A stretch of 64,000 bases of DNA, taken from positions 62,001 to 126,000 of the forward strand of contig JAZGUH010000115.1 of the NCBI GenBank assembly GCA_037893225.1. Direction: 5' to 3'. Shown in pieces: positions 50,974 through 62,989 of the stretch. Source of the stretch: Hippasteria phrygiana. Lineage: Eukaryota > Echinodermata > Asteroidea > Valvatida > Goniasteridae. The stretch's first letter is position 1. Each line of letters starts with the position of its first letter. A program made the position numbers and the translations under genes. The notes under the pieces were generated by a model. It searched no databases, had not been told where the DNA came from, and saw only the letters and a list, made by a program, of their open reading frames with translations.

Positions 50974-53900
50974 TCATACCCTAGGGAATTTGACATGCAT
51001 GGAGCAATAAATAAAAGGTAATCTGCACACAGATGGTGGCCGGGAAGAAAATAAACATTGCGAGGTTTGAATTTTCTCCACAAGTGTTAACTCTAAGAAG
51101 CCACCGATAATTGCAACATGTAGCGCCAGATCTAAGCTATCCATACATGTCAAAATTACTGAATTTGGTTGATATTTCAAGCAATTATGAATGAGTGAAG
51201 CAAGTCATACCCTAGGGAATTTGACATGCATGGAGCAATAAATAAAAGGTAATCTGCACACAGATGGTGGCCGGGAAGAAAATATACATTTCGAGGTTTG
51301 AATTTTCTCCACAAGTGTTAACTCTAAGAAGCCGCCGATAATTGCAACATGTAGCGCCAGATCTAAGCTATCCATACATGTCAAAATTACTGAATTTGGT
51401 TGATATTTCATGCAATTATGAATGAGTAAAGCAAGTCATACCCCAGGGAATTTGACAGGCATGGAGCAATAAATAGAAGGTAATATGCACACAGATGTTG
51501 GCCGGAAAGAAAATAAACATTGCGAGGTTTGAATTTTCTCCACAAGTTTTAACTCTAAGAAGCCGCCGATAATTGCAACATGTAGCGCCAGATCTAAGCT
51601 ATCTATACATGTCAAAATTACTGAATTTGGTTGATATTTCATGCAATTATGAATGAGTAAAGCAAGTCATACCCCAGGGAATTTGACAGGCATGGAGCAA
51701 TAAATAGAAGGTAATATGCACACAGATGTTGGCCGGAAAGAAAATAAACATTGCGAGGTTTGAATTTTCTCCACAAGTTTTAACTCTAAGAAGCCGCCGA
51801 TAATTGCAACATGTAGCGCCAGATCTAAGCTATCCATACATGTCAAAATTACTGTATTTGGTTTATATTTCATGCAATTATGAATGAGTAAAGCAAGTCA
51901 TACCCTAGGGAATTTGACATGCATGGAGCAATAAATAAAAGGTAATCTGCACACAGATGGTGGCCGGGAAGAAAATAAACATTGCGAGGTTTGAATTTTC
52001 TCCACAAGTGTTAACTCTAAGAAGCCACCGATAATTGCAACATGTAGCGCCAGATCTAAGCTATCCATACATGTCAAAATTACTGTATTTGGTTTATATT
52101 TCATGCAATTATGAATGAGTAAAGCAAGTCATACCCTAGGGAATTTGACATGCATGGAGCAATAAATAAAAGGTAATCTGCACACAGATGGTGGCCGGGA
52201 AGAAAATAAACATTGCGAGGTTTGAATTTTCTCCACAAGTGTTAACTCTAAGAAGCCACCGATAATTGCAACATGTAGCGCCAGATCTAAGCTATCCATA
52301 CATGTCAAAATTACTGAATTTGGTTGATATTTCATGCAATTATGAATGAGTAAAGCAAGTCCATACCCAGGGAATTTGACATGCATGGAGCAATAAATAG
52401 ACGGTAACATGTACACAGATGTTGGCCGGAAAGAAAATAAACATTGCGAGGTTTGCATTTTCTCCACAAGTGTTAACTCTAAGAAGCCGCCGATAATTGC
52501 AACATGTAGCGCCAGATCTAAGCTATCCATACATGTCAAAATTACTGAATATGGTTGATATTTCATGCAATTATGAATGAGTAAAGCAAGTCATACCCTA
52601 GGGAATTTGACATGCATGGAGCAATAAATAAAAGGTAATCTGCACACAGATGGTGGCCGGGAAGAAAATAAACATTGCGAGGTTTGAATTTTCTCCACAA
52701 GTGTTAACTCTAAGAAGCCACCGATAATTGCAACATGTAGCGCCAGATCTAAGCTATCCATACATGTCAAAATTACTGAATTTGGTTGATATTTCAAGCA
52801 ATTATGAATGAGTGAAGCAAGTCATACCCTAGGGAATTTGACATGCATGGAGCAATAAATAAAAGGTAATCTGCACACAGATGGTGGCCGGGAAGAAAAT
52901 ATACATTTCGAGGTTTGAATTTTCTCCACAAGTGTTAACTCTAAGAAGCCGCCGATAATTGCAACATGTAGCGCCAGATCTAAGCTATCCATACATGTCA
53001 AAATTACTGAATTTGGTTGATATTTCATGCAATTATGAATGAGTAAAGCAAGTCATACCCCAGGGAATTTGACAGGCATGGAGCAATAAATAGAAGGTAA
53101 TATGCACACAGATGTTGGCCGGAAAGAAAATAAACATTGCGAGGTTTGAATTTTCTCCACAAGTTTTAACTCTAAGAAGCCGCCGATAATTGCAACATGT
53201 AGCGCCAGATCTAAGCTATCCATACATGTCAAAATTACTGTATTTGGTTTATATTTCATGCAATTATGAATGAGTAAAGCAAGTCATACCCTAGGGAATT
53301 TGACATGCATGGAGCAATAAATAAAAGGTAATCTGCACACAGATGGTGGCCGGGAAGAAAATAAACATTGCGAGGTTTGAATTTTCTCCACAAGTGTTAA
53401 CTCTAAGAAGCCACCGATAATTGCAACATGTAGCGCCAGATCTAAGCTATCCATACATGTCAAAATTACTGAATTTGGTTGATATTTCATGCAATTATGA
53501 ATGAGTAAAGCATGTCCATACCCCAGGGAATTTGACATGCATGGAGCAATAAATAGACGGTAACATGTACACAGATGGTGGCCGGAAAGAAAATAAACAT
53601 TGCGAGGTTTGAATTTTCTCCACAAGTTTTAACTCTAAGAAGCCGCCGATAATTGCAACATGTAGCGCCAGATCTAAGCTATCCATACATGTCAAAATTA
53701 CTGAATTTGGTTGATATTTCATGCAATTATGAATGAGTAAAGCAAGTCATACCCTAGGGAATTTGACAGGCATGGAGCAATAAATAGAAGGTAATATGCA
53801 CACAGATGTTGGCCGGAAAGAAAATAAACATTGCGAGGTTTGAATTTTCTCCACAAGTTTTAACTCTAAGAAGCCACCGATAATTGCAACATGTAGCGCC

Positions 53901-54208
53901 AGATCTAAGCTATCAATACATGTCAAAATTACTGTATTTGGTTTATATTTCATGCAATTATGAATGAGTAAAGCAAGTCATACCCTAGGGAATTTGACAT
54001 GCATGGAGCAATAAATAAAAGGTAATCTGCACACAGATGGTGGCCGGGAAGAAAATAAACATTGCGAGGTTTGAATTTTCTCCACAAGTGTTAACTCTAA
54101 GAAGCCACCGATAATTGCAACATGTAGCGCCAGATCTAAGCTATCCATACATGTCAAAATTACTGAATTTGGTTTATATTTCATGCAATTATGAATGAGT
54201 AAAGCAAG
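50974..54208. repeat. 14-monomer tandem duplication, copy 1 (3235 bp)
   Basis: Fourteen monomers of L type: m4, m5, an extra m6-like monomer (51436), m6, m7, m8, m9, m10, m11, then equivalents of the monomers at 9366, 9597, 9829 and 10060, and a closing hybrid at 53978. Each of the first 13 matches the one 3235 bp downstream. Private changes here but not in copy 2 are atctatacat (T at 51604) and tatcaataca (A at 53915). Confidence 0.87.
53978..54208. repeat. Junction hybrid monomer of the 14-monomer duplication
   Basis: The body is type m4 (ccctaggg, gacatgc, gtgttaac, ccaccg, gaatttgg), but the tail is tttat and catgcaatt, typical of the tgtatttgg monomers. It sits exactly between the two 3235-bp copies, where a duplication joint is expected. 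Confidence 0.78.
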
Positions 54209-57200
54209 TCATACCCTAGGGAATTTGACATGCATGGAGCAATAAATAAAAGGTAATCTGCACACAGATGGTGGCCGGGAAGAAAATAAACATTGCGAGG
54301 TTTGAATTTTCTCCACAAGTGTTAACTCTAAGAAGCCACCGATAATTGCAACATGTAGCGCCAGATCTAAGCTATCCATACATGTCAAAATTACTGAATT
54401 TGGTTGATATTTCAAGCAATTATGAATGAGTGAAGCAAGTCATACCCTAGGGAATTTGACATGCATGGAGCAATAAATAAAAGGTAATCTGCACACAGAT
54501 GGTGGCCGGGAAGAAAATATACATTTCGAGGTTTGAATTTTCTCCACAAGTGTTAACTCTAAGAAGCCGCCGATAATTGCAACATGTAGCGCCAGATCTA
54601 AGCTATCCATACATGTCAAAATTACTGAATTTGGTTGATATTTCATGCAATTATGAATGAGTAAAGCAAGTCATACCCCAGGGAATTTGACAGGCATGGA
54701 GCAATAAATAGAAGGTAATATGCACACAGATGTTGGCCGGAAAGAAAATAAACATTGCGAGGTTTGAATTTTCTCCACAAGTTTTAACTCTAAGAAGCCG
54801 CCGATAATTGCAACATGTAGCGCCAGATCTAAGCTATCCATACATGTCAAAATTACTGAATTTGGTTGATATTTCATGCAATTATGAATGAGTAAAGCAA
54901 GTCATACCCCAGGGAATTTGACAGGCATGGAGCAATAAATAGAAGGTAATATGCACACAGATGTTGGCCGGAAAGAAAATAAACATTGCGAGGTTTGAAT
55001 TTTCTCCACAAGTTTTAACTCTAAGAAGCCGCCGATAATTGCAACATGTAGCGCCAGATCTAAGCTATCCATACATGTCAAAATTACTGTATTTGGTTTA
55101 TATTTCATGCAATTATGAATGAGTAAAGCAAGTCATACCCTAGGGAATTTGACATGCATGGAGCAATAAATAAAAGGTAATCTGCACACAGATGGTGGCC
55201 GGGAAGAAAATAAACATTGCGAGGTTTGAATTTTCTCCACAAGTGTTAACTCTAAGAAGCCACCGATAATTGCAACATGTAGCGCCAGATCTAAGCTATC
55301 CATACATGTCAAAATTACTGTATTTGGTTTATATTTCATGCAATTATGAATGAGTAAAGCAAGTCATACCCTAGGGAATTTGACATGCATGGAGCAATAA
55401 ATAAAAGGTAATCTGCACACAGATGGTGGCCGGGAAGAAAATAAACATTGCGAGGTTTGAATTTTCTCCACAAGTGTTAACTCTAAGAAGCCACCGATAA
55501 TTGCAACATGTAGCGCCAGATCTAAGCTATCCATACATGTCAAAATTACTGAATTTGGTTGATATTTCATGCAATTATGAATGAGTAAAGCAAGTCCATA
55601 CCCAGGGAATTTGACATGCATGGAGCAATAAATAGACGGTAACATGTACACAGATGTTGGCCGGAAAGAAAATAAACATTGCGAGGTTTGCATTTTCTCC
55701 ACAAGTGTTAACTCTAAGAAGCCGCCGATAATTGCAACATGTAGCGCCAGATCTAAGCTATCCATACATGTCAAAATTACTGAATATGGTTGATATTTCA
55801 TGCAATTATGAATGAGTAAAGCAAGTCATACCCTAGGGAATTTGACATGCATGGAGCAATAAATAAAAGGTAATCTGCACACAGATGGTGGCCGGGAAGA
55901 AAATAAACATTGCGAGGTTTGAATTTTCTCCACAAGTGTTAACTCTAAGAAGCCACCGATAATTGCAACATGTAGCGCCAGATCTAAGCTATCCATACAT
56001 GTCAAAATTACTGAATTTGGTTGATATTTCAAGCAATTATGAATGAGTGAAGCAAGTCATACCCTAGGGAATTTGACATGCATGGAGCAATAAATAAAAG
56101 GTAATCTGCACACAGATGGTGGCCGGGAAGAAAATATACATTTCGAGGTTTGAATTTTCTCCACAAGTGTTAACTCTAAGAAGCCGCCGATAATTGCAAC
56201 ATGTAGCGCCAGATCTAAGCTATCCATACATGTCAAAATTACTGAATTTGGTTGATATTTCATGCAATTATGAATGAGTAAAGCAAGTCATACCCCAGGG
56301 AATTTGACAGGCATGGAGCAATAAATAGAAGGTAATATGCACACAGATGTTGGCCGGAAAGAAAATAAACATTGCGAGGTTTGAATTTTCTCCACAAGTT
56401 TTAACTCTAAGAAGCCGCCGATAATTGCAACATGTAGCGCCAGATCTAAGCTATCCATACATGTCAAAATTACTGTATTTGGTTTATATTTCATGCAATT
56501 ATGAATGAGTAAAGCAAGTCATACCCTAGGGAATTTGACATGCATGGAGCAATAAATAAAAGGTAATCTGCACACAGATGGTGGCCGGGAAGAAAATAAA
56601 CATTGCGAGGTTTGAATTTTCTCCACAAGTGTTAACTCTAAGAAGCCACCGATAATTGCAACATGTAGCGCCAGATCTAAGCTATCCATACATGTCAAAA
56701 TTACTGAATTTGGTTGATATTTCATGCAATTATGAATGAGTAAAGCATGTCCATACCCCAGGGAATTTGACATGCATGGAGCAATAAATAGACGGTAACA
56801 TGTACACAGATGGTGGCCGGAAAGAAAATAAACATTGCGAGGTTTGAATTTTCTCCACAAGTTTTAACTCTAAGAAGCCGCCGATAATTGCAACATGTAG
56901 CGCCAGATCTAAGCTATCCATACATGTCAAAATTACTGAATTTGGTTGATATTTCATGCAATTATGAATGAGTAAAGCAAGTCATACCCTAGGGAATTTG
57001 ACAGGCATGGAGCAATAAATAGAAGGTAATATGCACACAGATGTTGGCCGGAAAGAAAATAAACATTGCGAGGTTTGAATTTTCTCCACAAGTTTTAACT
57101 CTAAGAAGCCACCGATAATTGCAACATGTAGCGCCAGATCTAAGCTATCCATACATGTCAAAATTACTGTATTTGGTTTATATTTCATGCAATTATGAAT

Positions 57201-57443
57201 GAGTAAAGCAAGTCATACCCTAGGGAATTTGACATGCATGGAGCAATAAATAAAAGGTAATCTGCACACAGATGGTGGCCGGGAAGAAAATAAACATTGC
57301 GAGGTTTGAATTTTCTCCACAAGTGTTAACTCTAAGAAGCCACCGATAATTGCAACATGTAGCGCCAGATCTAAGCTATCCATACATGTCAAAATTACTG
57401 AATTTGGTTGATATTTCAAGCAATTATGAATGAGTGAAGCAAG
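54209..57443. repeat. 14-monomer tandem duplication, copy 2 (3235 bp)
   Basis: Repeats the monomer order of 50974-54208 at an offset of 3235. Its last monomer, 57213, is an ordinary m4 type in place of the hybrid at 53978, after which normal L order (m5, m17, m18, m19) continues. Confidence 0.87.
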
Positions 57444-58367
57444 TCATACCCTAGGGAATTTGACATGCATGGAGCAATAAATAAAAGGTAATCTGCACAC
57501 AGATGGTGGCCGGGAAGAAAATATACATTTCGAGGTTTGAATTTTCTCCACAAGTGTTAACTCTAAGAAGCCGCCGATAATTGCAACATGTAGCGCCAGA
57601 TCTAAGCTATCCATACATGTCAAAATTACTGAATTTGGTTGATATTTCATGCAATTATGAATGAGTAAAGCAAGTCATACCCCAGGGAATTTGACAGGCA
57701 TGGAGCAATAAATAGAAGGTAATATGCACACAGATGTTGGCCGGAAAGAAAATAAACATTGCGAGGTTTGAATTTTCTCCACAAGTTTTAACTCTAAGAA
57801 GCCGCCGATAATTGCAACATGTAGCGCCAGATCTAAGCTATCCATACATGTCAAAATTACTGAATATGGTTGATATTTCATGCAATTATGAATGAGTAAA
57901 GCAAGTCATACCCTAGGGAATTTGACATGCATGGAGCAATAAATAAAAGGTAATCTGCACACAGATGTTGGCCGGAAAGAAAATAAAAATTGCGAGGTTT
58001 GAATTTTCTCCACAAGTTTTAACTCTAAGAAGCCGCCGATAATTGCAACATGTAGCGCCAGATCTAAGCTATCCATACATGTCAAAATTACTGAATTTGG
58101 TTGATATTTCATGCAATTATGAATGAGTAAAGCAAGTCCATACCCAGGGAATTTGACATGCATGGAGCAATAAATAGACGGTAACATGTACACAGATGTT
58201 GGCCGGAAAGAAAATAAACATTGCGAGGTTTGCATTTTCTCCACAAGTGTTAACTCTAAGAAGCCGCCGATAATTGCAACATGTAGCGCCAGATCTAAGC
58301 TATCCATACATGTCAAAATTACTGAATATGGTTTATATTTCATGCAATTATGAATGAGTAAAGCAAG
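57444..58367. repeat. End of an L-type HOR unit, four monomers (924 bp)
   Basis: Types m16, m17 (gaatatgg), m18 (aaaaattgcg) and m19 (gcatttt, gaatatgg, tttat), as at 5900-6823. They lead into a CCCGGG monomer at 58368. Confidence 0.84.
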
Positions 58368-59523
58368 TCATACCCAAGGGAATTTGACATGCATGGAGCA
58401 ATAAATAAAAGGTAATCTGCACACAGATGGTGCCCGGGAAGAAAATAAACATTGCGAGGTTTGAATTTTCTCCACAAGTGTTAACTCTAAGAAGCCACCG
58501 ATAATTGCAACATGTAGCGCCAGATCTAAGCTATCCATACATGTCAAAATTACTGAATTTGGTTGATATTTCATGCAATTATGAATGAGTAAAGCATGTC
58601 CATACCCCAGGGAATTTGACATGCATGGAGCAATAAATAGACGGTAACATGTACACAGATGGTGGCCGGAAAGAAAATAAACATTGCGAGGTTTGAATTT
58701 TCTCCACAAGTTTTAACTCTAAGAAGCCGCCGATAATTGCAACATGTAGCGCCAGATCTAAGCTATCCATACATGTCAAAATTACTGAATTTGGTTGATA
58801 TTTCATGCAATTATGAATGAGTAAAGCAAGTCATACCCCAGGGAATTTGACAGGCATGGAGCAATAAATAGAAGGTAATATGCACACAGATGTTGGCCGG
58901 AAAGAAAATAAACATTGCGAGGTTTGAATTTTCTCCACAAGTTTTAACTCTAAGAAGCCGCCGATAATTGCAACATGTAGCGCCAGATCTAAGCTATCCA
59001 TACATGTCAAAATTACTGAATATGGTTGATATTTCATGCAATTATGAATGAGTAAAGCAAGTCATACCCTAGGGAATTTGACATGCATGGAGCAATAAAT
59101 AAAAGGTAATCTGCACACAGATGTTGGCCGGAAAGAAAATAAAAATTGCGAGGTTTGAATTTTCTCCACAAGTTTTAACTCTAAGAAGCCGCCGATAATT
59201 GCAACATGTAGCGCCAGATCTAAGCTATCCATACATGTCAAAATTACTGAATTTGGTTGATATTTCAAGCAATTATGAATGAGTAAAGCAAGTCCATACC
59301 CAGGGAATTTGACATGCATGGAGCAATAAATAGACGGTAACATGTACACAGATGTTGGCCGGAAAGAAAATAAACATTGCGAGGTTTGCATTTTCTCCAC
59401 AAGTGTTAACTCTAAGAAGCCGCCGATAATTGCAACATGTAGCGCCAGATCTAAGCTATCCATACATGTCAAAATTACTGAATATGGTTTATATTTCATG
59501 CAATTATGAATGAGTAAAGCAAG
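58368..59523. repeat. Five-monomer partial HOR unit (1156 bp)
   Basis: Types m1 and m2, then directly m17, m18 and m19. The junction at 58831 skips fourteen or more monomers of the normal unit. The three m17-m19 monomers duplicate those just upstream. A private A at 59268 gives caagcaatt where the other m18 copies have catgcaatt. Confidence 0.84.
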
Positions 59524-62500
59524 TCATACCCAAGGGAATTTGACATGCATGGAGCAATAAATAAAAGGTAATCTGCACACAGATGGTGCCCGGGAAGAAA
59601 ATAAACATTGCGAGGTTTGAATTTTCTCCACAAGTGTTAACTCTAAGAAGCCACCGATAATTGCAACATGTAGCGCCAGATCTAAGCTATCCATACATGT
59701 CAAAATTACTGAATTTGGTTGATATTTCATGCAATTATGAATGAGTAAAGCATGTCCATACCCCAGGGAATTTGACATGCATGGAGCAATAAATAGACGG
59801 TAACATGTACACAGATGGTGGCCGGAAAGAAAATAAACATTGCGAGGTTTGAATTTTCTCCACAAGTTTTAACTCTAAGAAGCCGCCGATAATTGCAACA
59901 TGTAGCGCCAGATCTAAGCTATCCATACATGTCAAAATTACTGAATTTGGTTGATATTTCATGCAATTATGAATGAGTAAAGCAAGTCATACCCTAGGGA
60001 ATTTGACAGGCATGGAGCAATAAATAGAAGGTAATATGCACACAGATGTTGGCCGGAAAGAAAATAAACATTGCGAGGTTTGAATTTTCTCCACAAGTTT
60101 TAACTCTAAGAAGCCGCCGATAATTGCAACATGTAGCGCCAGATCTAAGCTATCCATACATGTCAAAATTACTGTATTTGGTTTATATTTCATGCAATTA
60201 TGAATGAGTAAAGCAAGTCATACCCTAGGGAATTTGACATGCATGGAGCAATAAATAAAAGGTAATCTGCACACAGATGGTGGCCGGGAAGAAAATAAAC
60301 ATTGCGAGGTTTGAATTTTCTCCACAAGTGTTAACTCTAAGAAGCCACCGATAATTGCAACATGTAGCGCCAGATCTAAGCTATCCATACATGTCAAAAT
60401 TACTGAATTTGGTTGATATTTCAAGCAATTATGAATGAGTGAAGCAAGTCATACCCTAGGGAATTTGACATGCATGGAGCAATAAATAAAAGGTAATCTG
60501 CACACAGATGGTGGCCGGGAAGAAAATATACATTTCGAGGTTTGAATTTTCTCCACAAGTGTTAACTCTAAGAAGCCGCCGATAATTGCAACATGTAGCG
60601 CCAGATCTAAGCTATCCATACATGTCAAAATTACTGAATTTGGTTGATATTTCATGCAATTATGAATGAGTAAAGCAAGTCATACCCCAGGGAATTTGAC
60701 AGGCATGGAGCAATAAATAGAAGGTAATATGCACACAGATGTTGGCCGGAAAGAAAATAAACATTGCGAGGTTTGAATTTTCTCCACAAGTTTTAACTCT
60801 AAGAAGCCGCCGATAATTGCAACATGTAGCGCCAGATCTAAGCTATCCATACATGTCAAAATTACTGTATTTGGTTTATATTTCATGCAATTATGAATGA
60901 GTAAAGCAAGTCATACCCTAGGGAATTTGACATGCATGGAGCAATAAATAAAAGGTAATCTGCACACAGATGGTGGCCGGGAAGAAAATAAACATTGCGA
61001 GGTTTGAATTTTCTCCACAAGTGTTAACTCTAAGAAGCCACCGATAATTGCAACATGTAGCGCCAGATCTAAGCTATCCATACATGTCAAAATTACTGAA
61101 TTTGGTTGATATTTCATGCAATTATGAATGAGTAAAGCAAGTCCATACCCAGGGAATTTGACATGCATGGAGCAATAAATAGACGGTAACATGTACACAG
61201 ATGTTGGCCGGAAAGAAAATAAACATTGCGAGGTTTGCATTTTCTCCACAAGTGTTAACTCTAAGAAGCCGCCGATAATTGCAACATGTAGCGCCAGATC
61301 TAAGCTATCCATACATGTCAAAATTACTGTATTTGGTTTATATTTCATGCAATTATGAATGAGTAAAGCAAGTCATACCCAAGGGAATTTGACATGCATG
61401 GAGCAATAAATAGACGGTAACATGTACACAGATGGTGGCCGGAAAGAAAATAAACATTGCGAGGTTTGAATTTTCTCCACAAGTTTTAACTCTAAGAAGC
61501 CGCCGATAATTGCAACATGTAGCGCCAGATCTAAGCTATCCATACATGTCAAAATTACTGAATTTGGTTGATATTTCATGCAATTATGAATGAGTAAAGC
61601 AAGTCATACCCTAGGGAATTTGACATGCATGGAGCAATAAATAAAAGGTAATCTGCACACAGATGGTGGCCGGGAAGAAAATAAACATTGCGAGGTTTGA
61701 ATTTTCTCCACAAGTGTTAACTCTAAGAAGCCACCGATAATTGCAACATGTAGCGCCAGATCTAAGCTATCCATACATGTCAAAATTACTGAATTTGGTT
61801 GATATTTCAAGCAATTATGAATGAGTGAAGCAAGTCATACCCTAGGGAATTTGACATGCATGGAGCAATAAATAAAAGGTAATCTGCACACAGATGGTGG
61901 CCGGGAAGAAAATATACATTTCGAGGTTTGAATTTTCTCCACAAGTGTTAACTCTAAGAAGCCGCCGATAATTGCAACATGTAGCGCCAGATCTAAGCTA
62001 TCCATACATGTCAAAATTACTGAATTTGGTTGATATTTCATGCAATTATGAATGAGTAAAGCAAGTCATACCCTAGGGAATTTGACATGCATGGAGCAAT
62101 AAATAGACGGTAACATGTACACAGATGTTGGCCGGAAAGAAAATAAACATTGCGAGGTTTGCATTTTCTCCACAAGTGTTAACTCTAAGAAGCCGCCGAT
62201 AATTGCAACATGTAGCGCCAGATCTAAGCTATCCATACATGTCAAAATTACTGAATATGGTTGATATTTCATGCAATTATGAATGAGTAAAGCAAGTCAT
62301 ACCCTAGGGAATTTGACAGGCATGGAGCAATAAATAGAAGGTAATATGCACACAGATGTTGGCCGGAAAGAAAATAAACATTGCGAGGTTTGAATTTTCT
62401 CCACAAGTTTTAACTCTAAGAAGCCGCCGATAATTGCAACATGTAGCGCCAGATCTAAGCTATCCATACATGTCAAAATTACTGAATTTGGTTGATATTT

Positions 62501-62989
62501 CATGCAATTATGAATGAGTAAAGCAAGTCCATACCCAGGGAATGTGACATGCATGGAGCAATAAATAGACGGTAACATGTACACAGATGTTGGCCGGAAA
62601 GAAAATAAACATTGCGAGGTTTGCATTTTCTCCACAAGTGTTAACTCTAAGAAGCCGCCGATAATTGCAACATGTAGCGCCAGATCTAAGCTATCCATAC
62701 ATGTCAAAATTACTGAATATGGTTGATATTTCATGCAATTATGAATGAGTAAAGCAAGTCATACCCTAGGGAATTTGACATGCATGGAGCAATAAATAGA
62801 AGGTAATATGCACACAGATGTTGGCCGGAAAGAAAATAAACATTGCGAGGTTCGAATTTTCTCCACAAGTTTTAACTCTAAGAAGCCGCCGATAATTGCA
62901 ACATGTAGCGCCAGATCTAAGCTATCCATACATGTCAAAATTACTGTATTTGGTTTATATTTCATGCAATTATGAATGAGTAAAGCAAG
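59524..62989. repeat. Second copy of the rearranged 15-monomer unit (3466 bp)
   Basis: Matches 20922-24387 monomer for monomer at an offset of 38,602, including the unusual order from 60911 and the private bases at 62544 and 62853. It lacks the private bases seen at 21582 and 21719 in the first copy. The match extends on both sides, to about 58712-63218. Confidence 0.87.
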
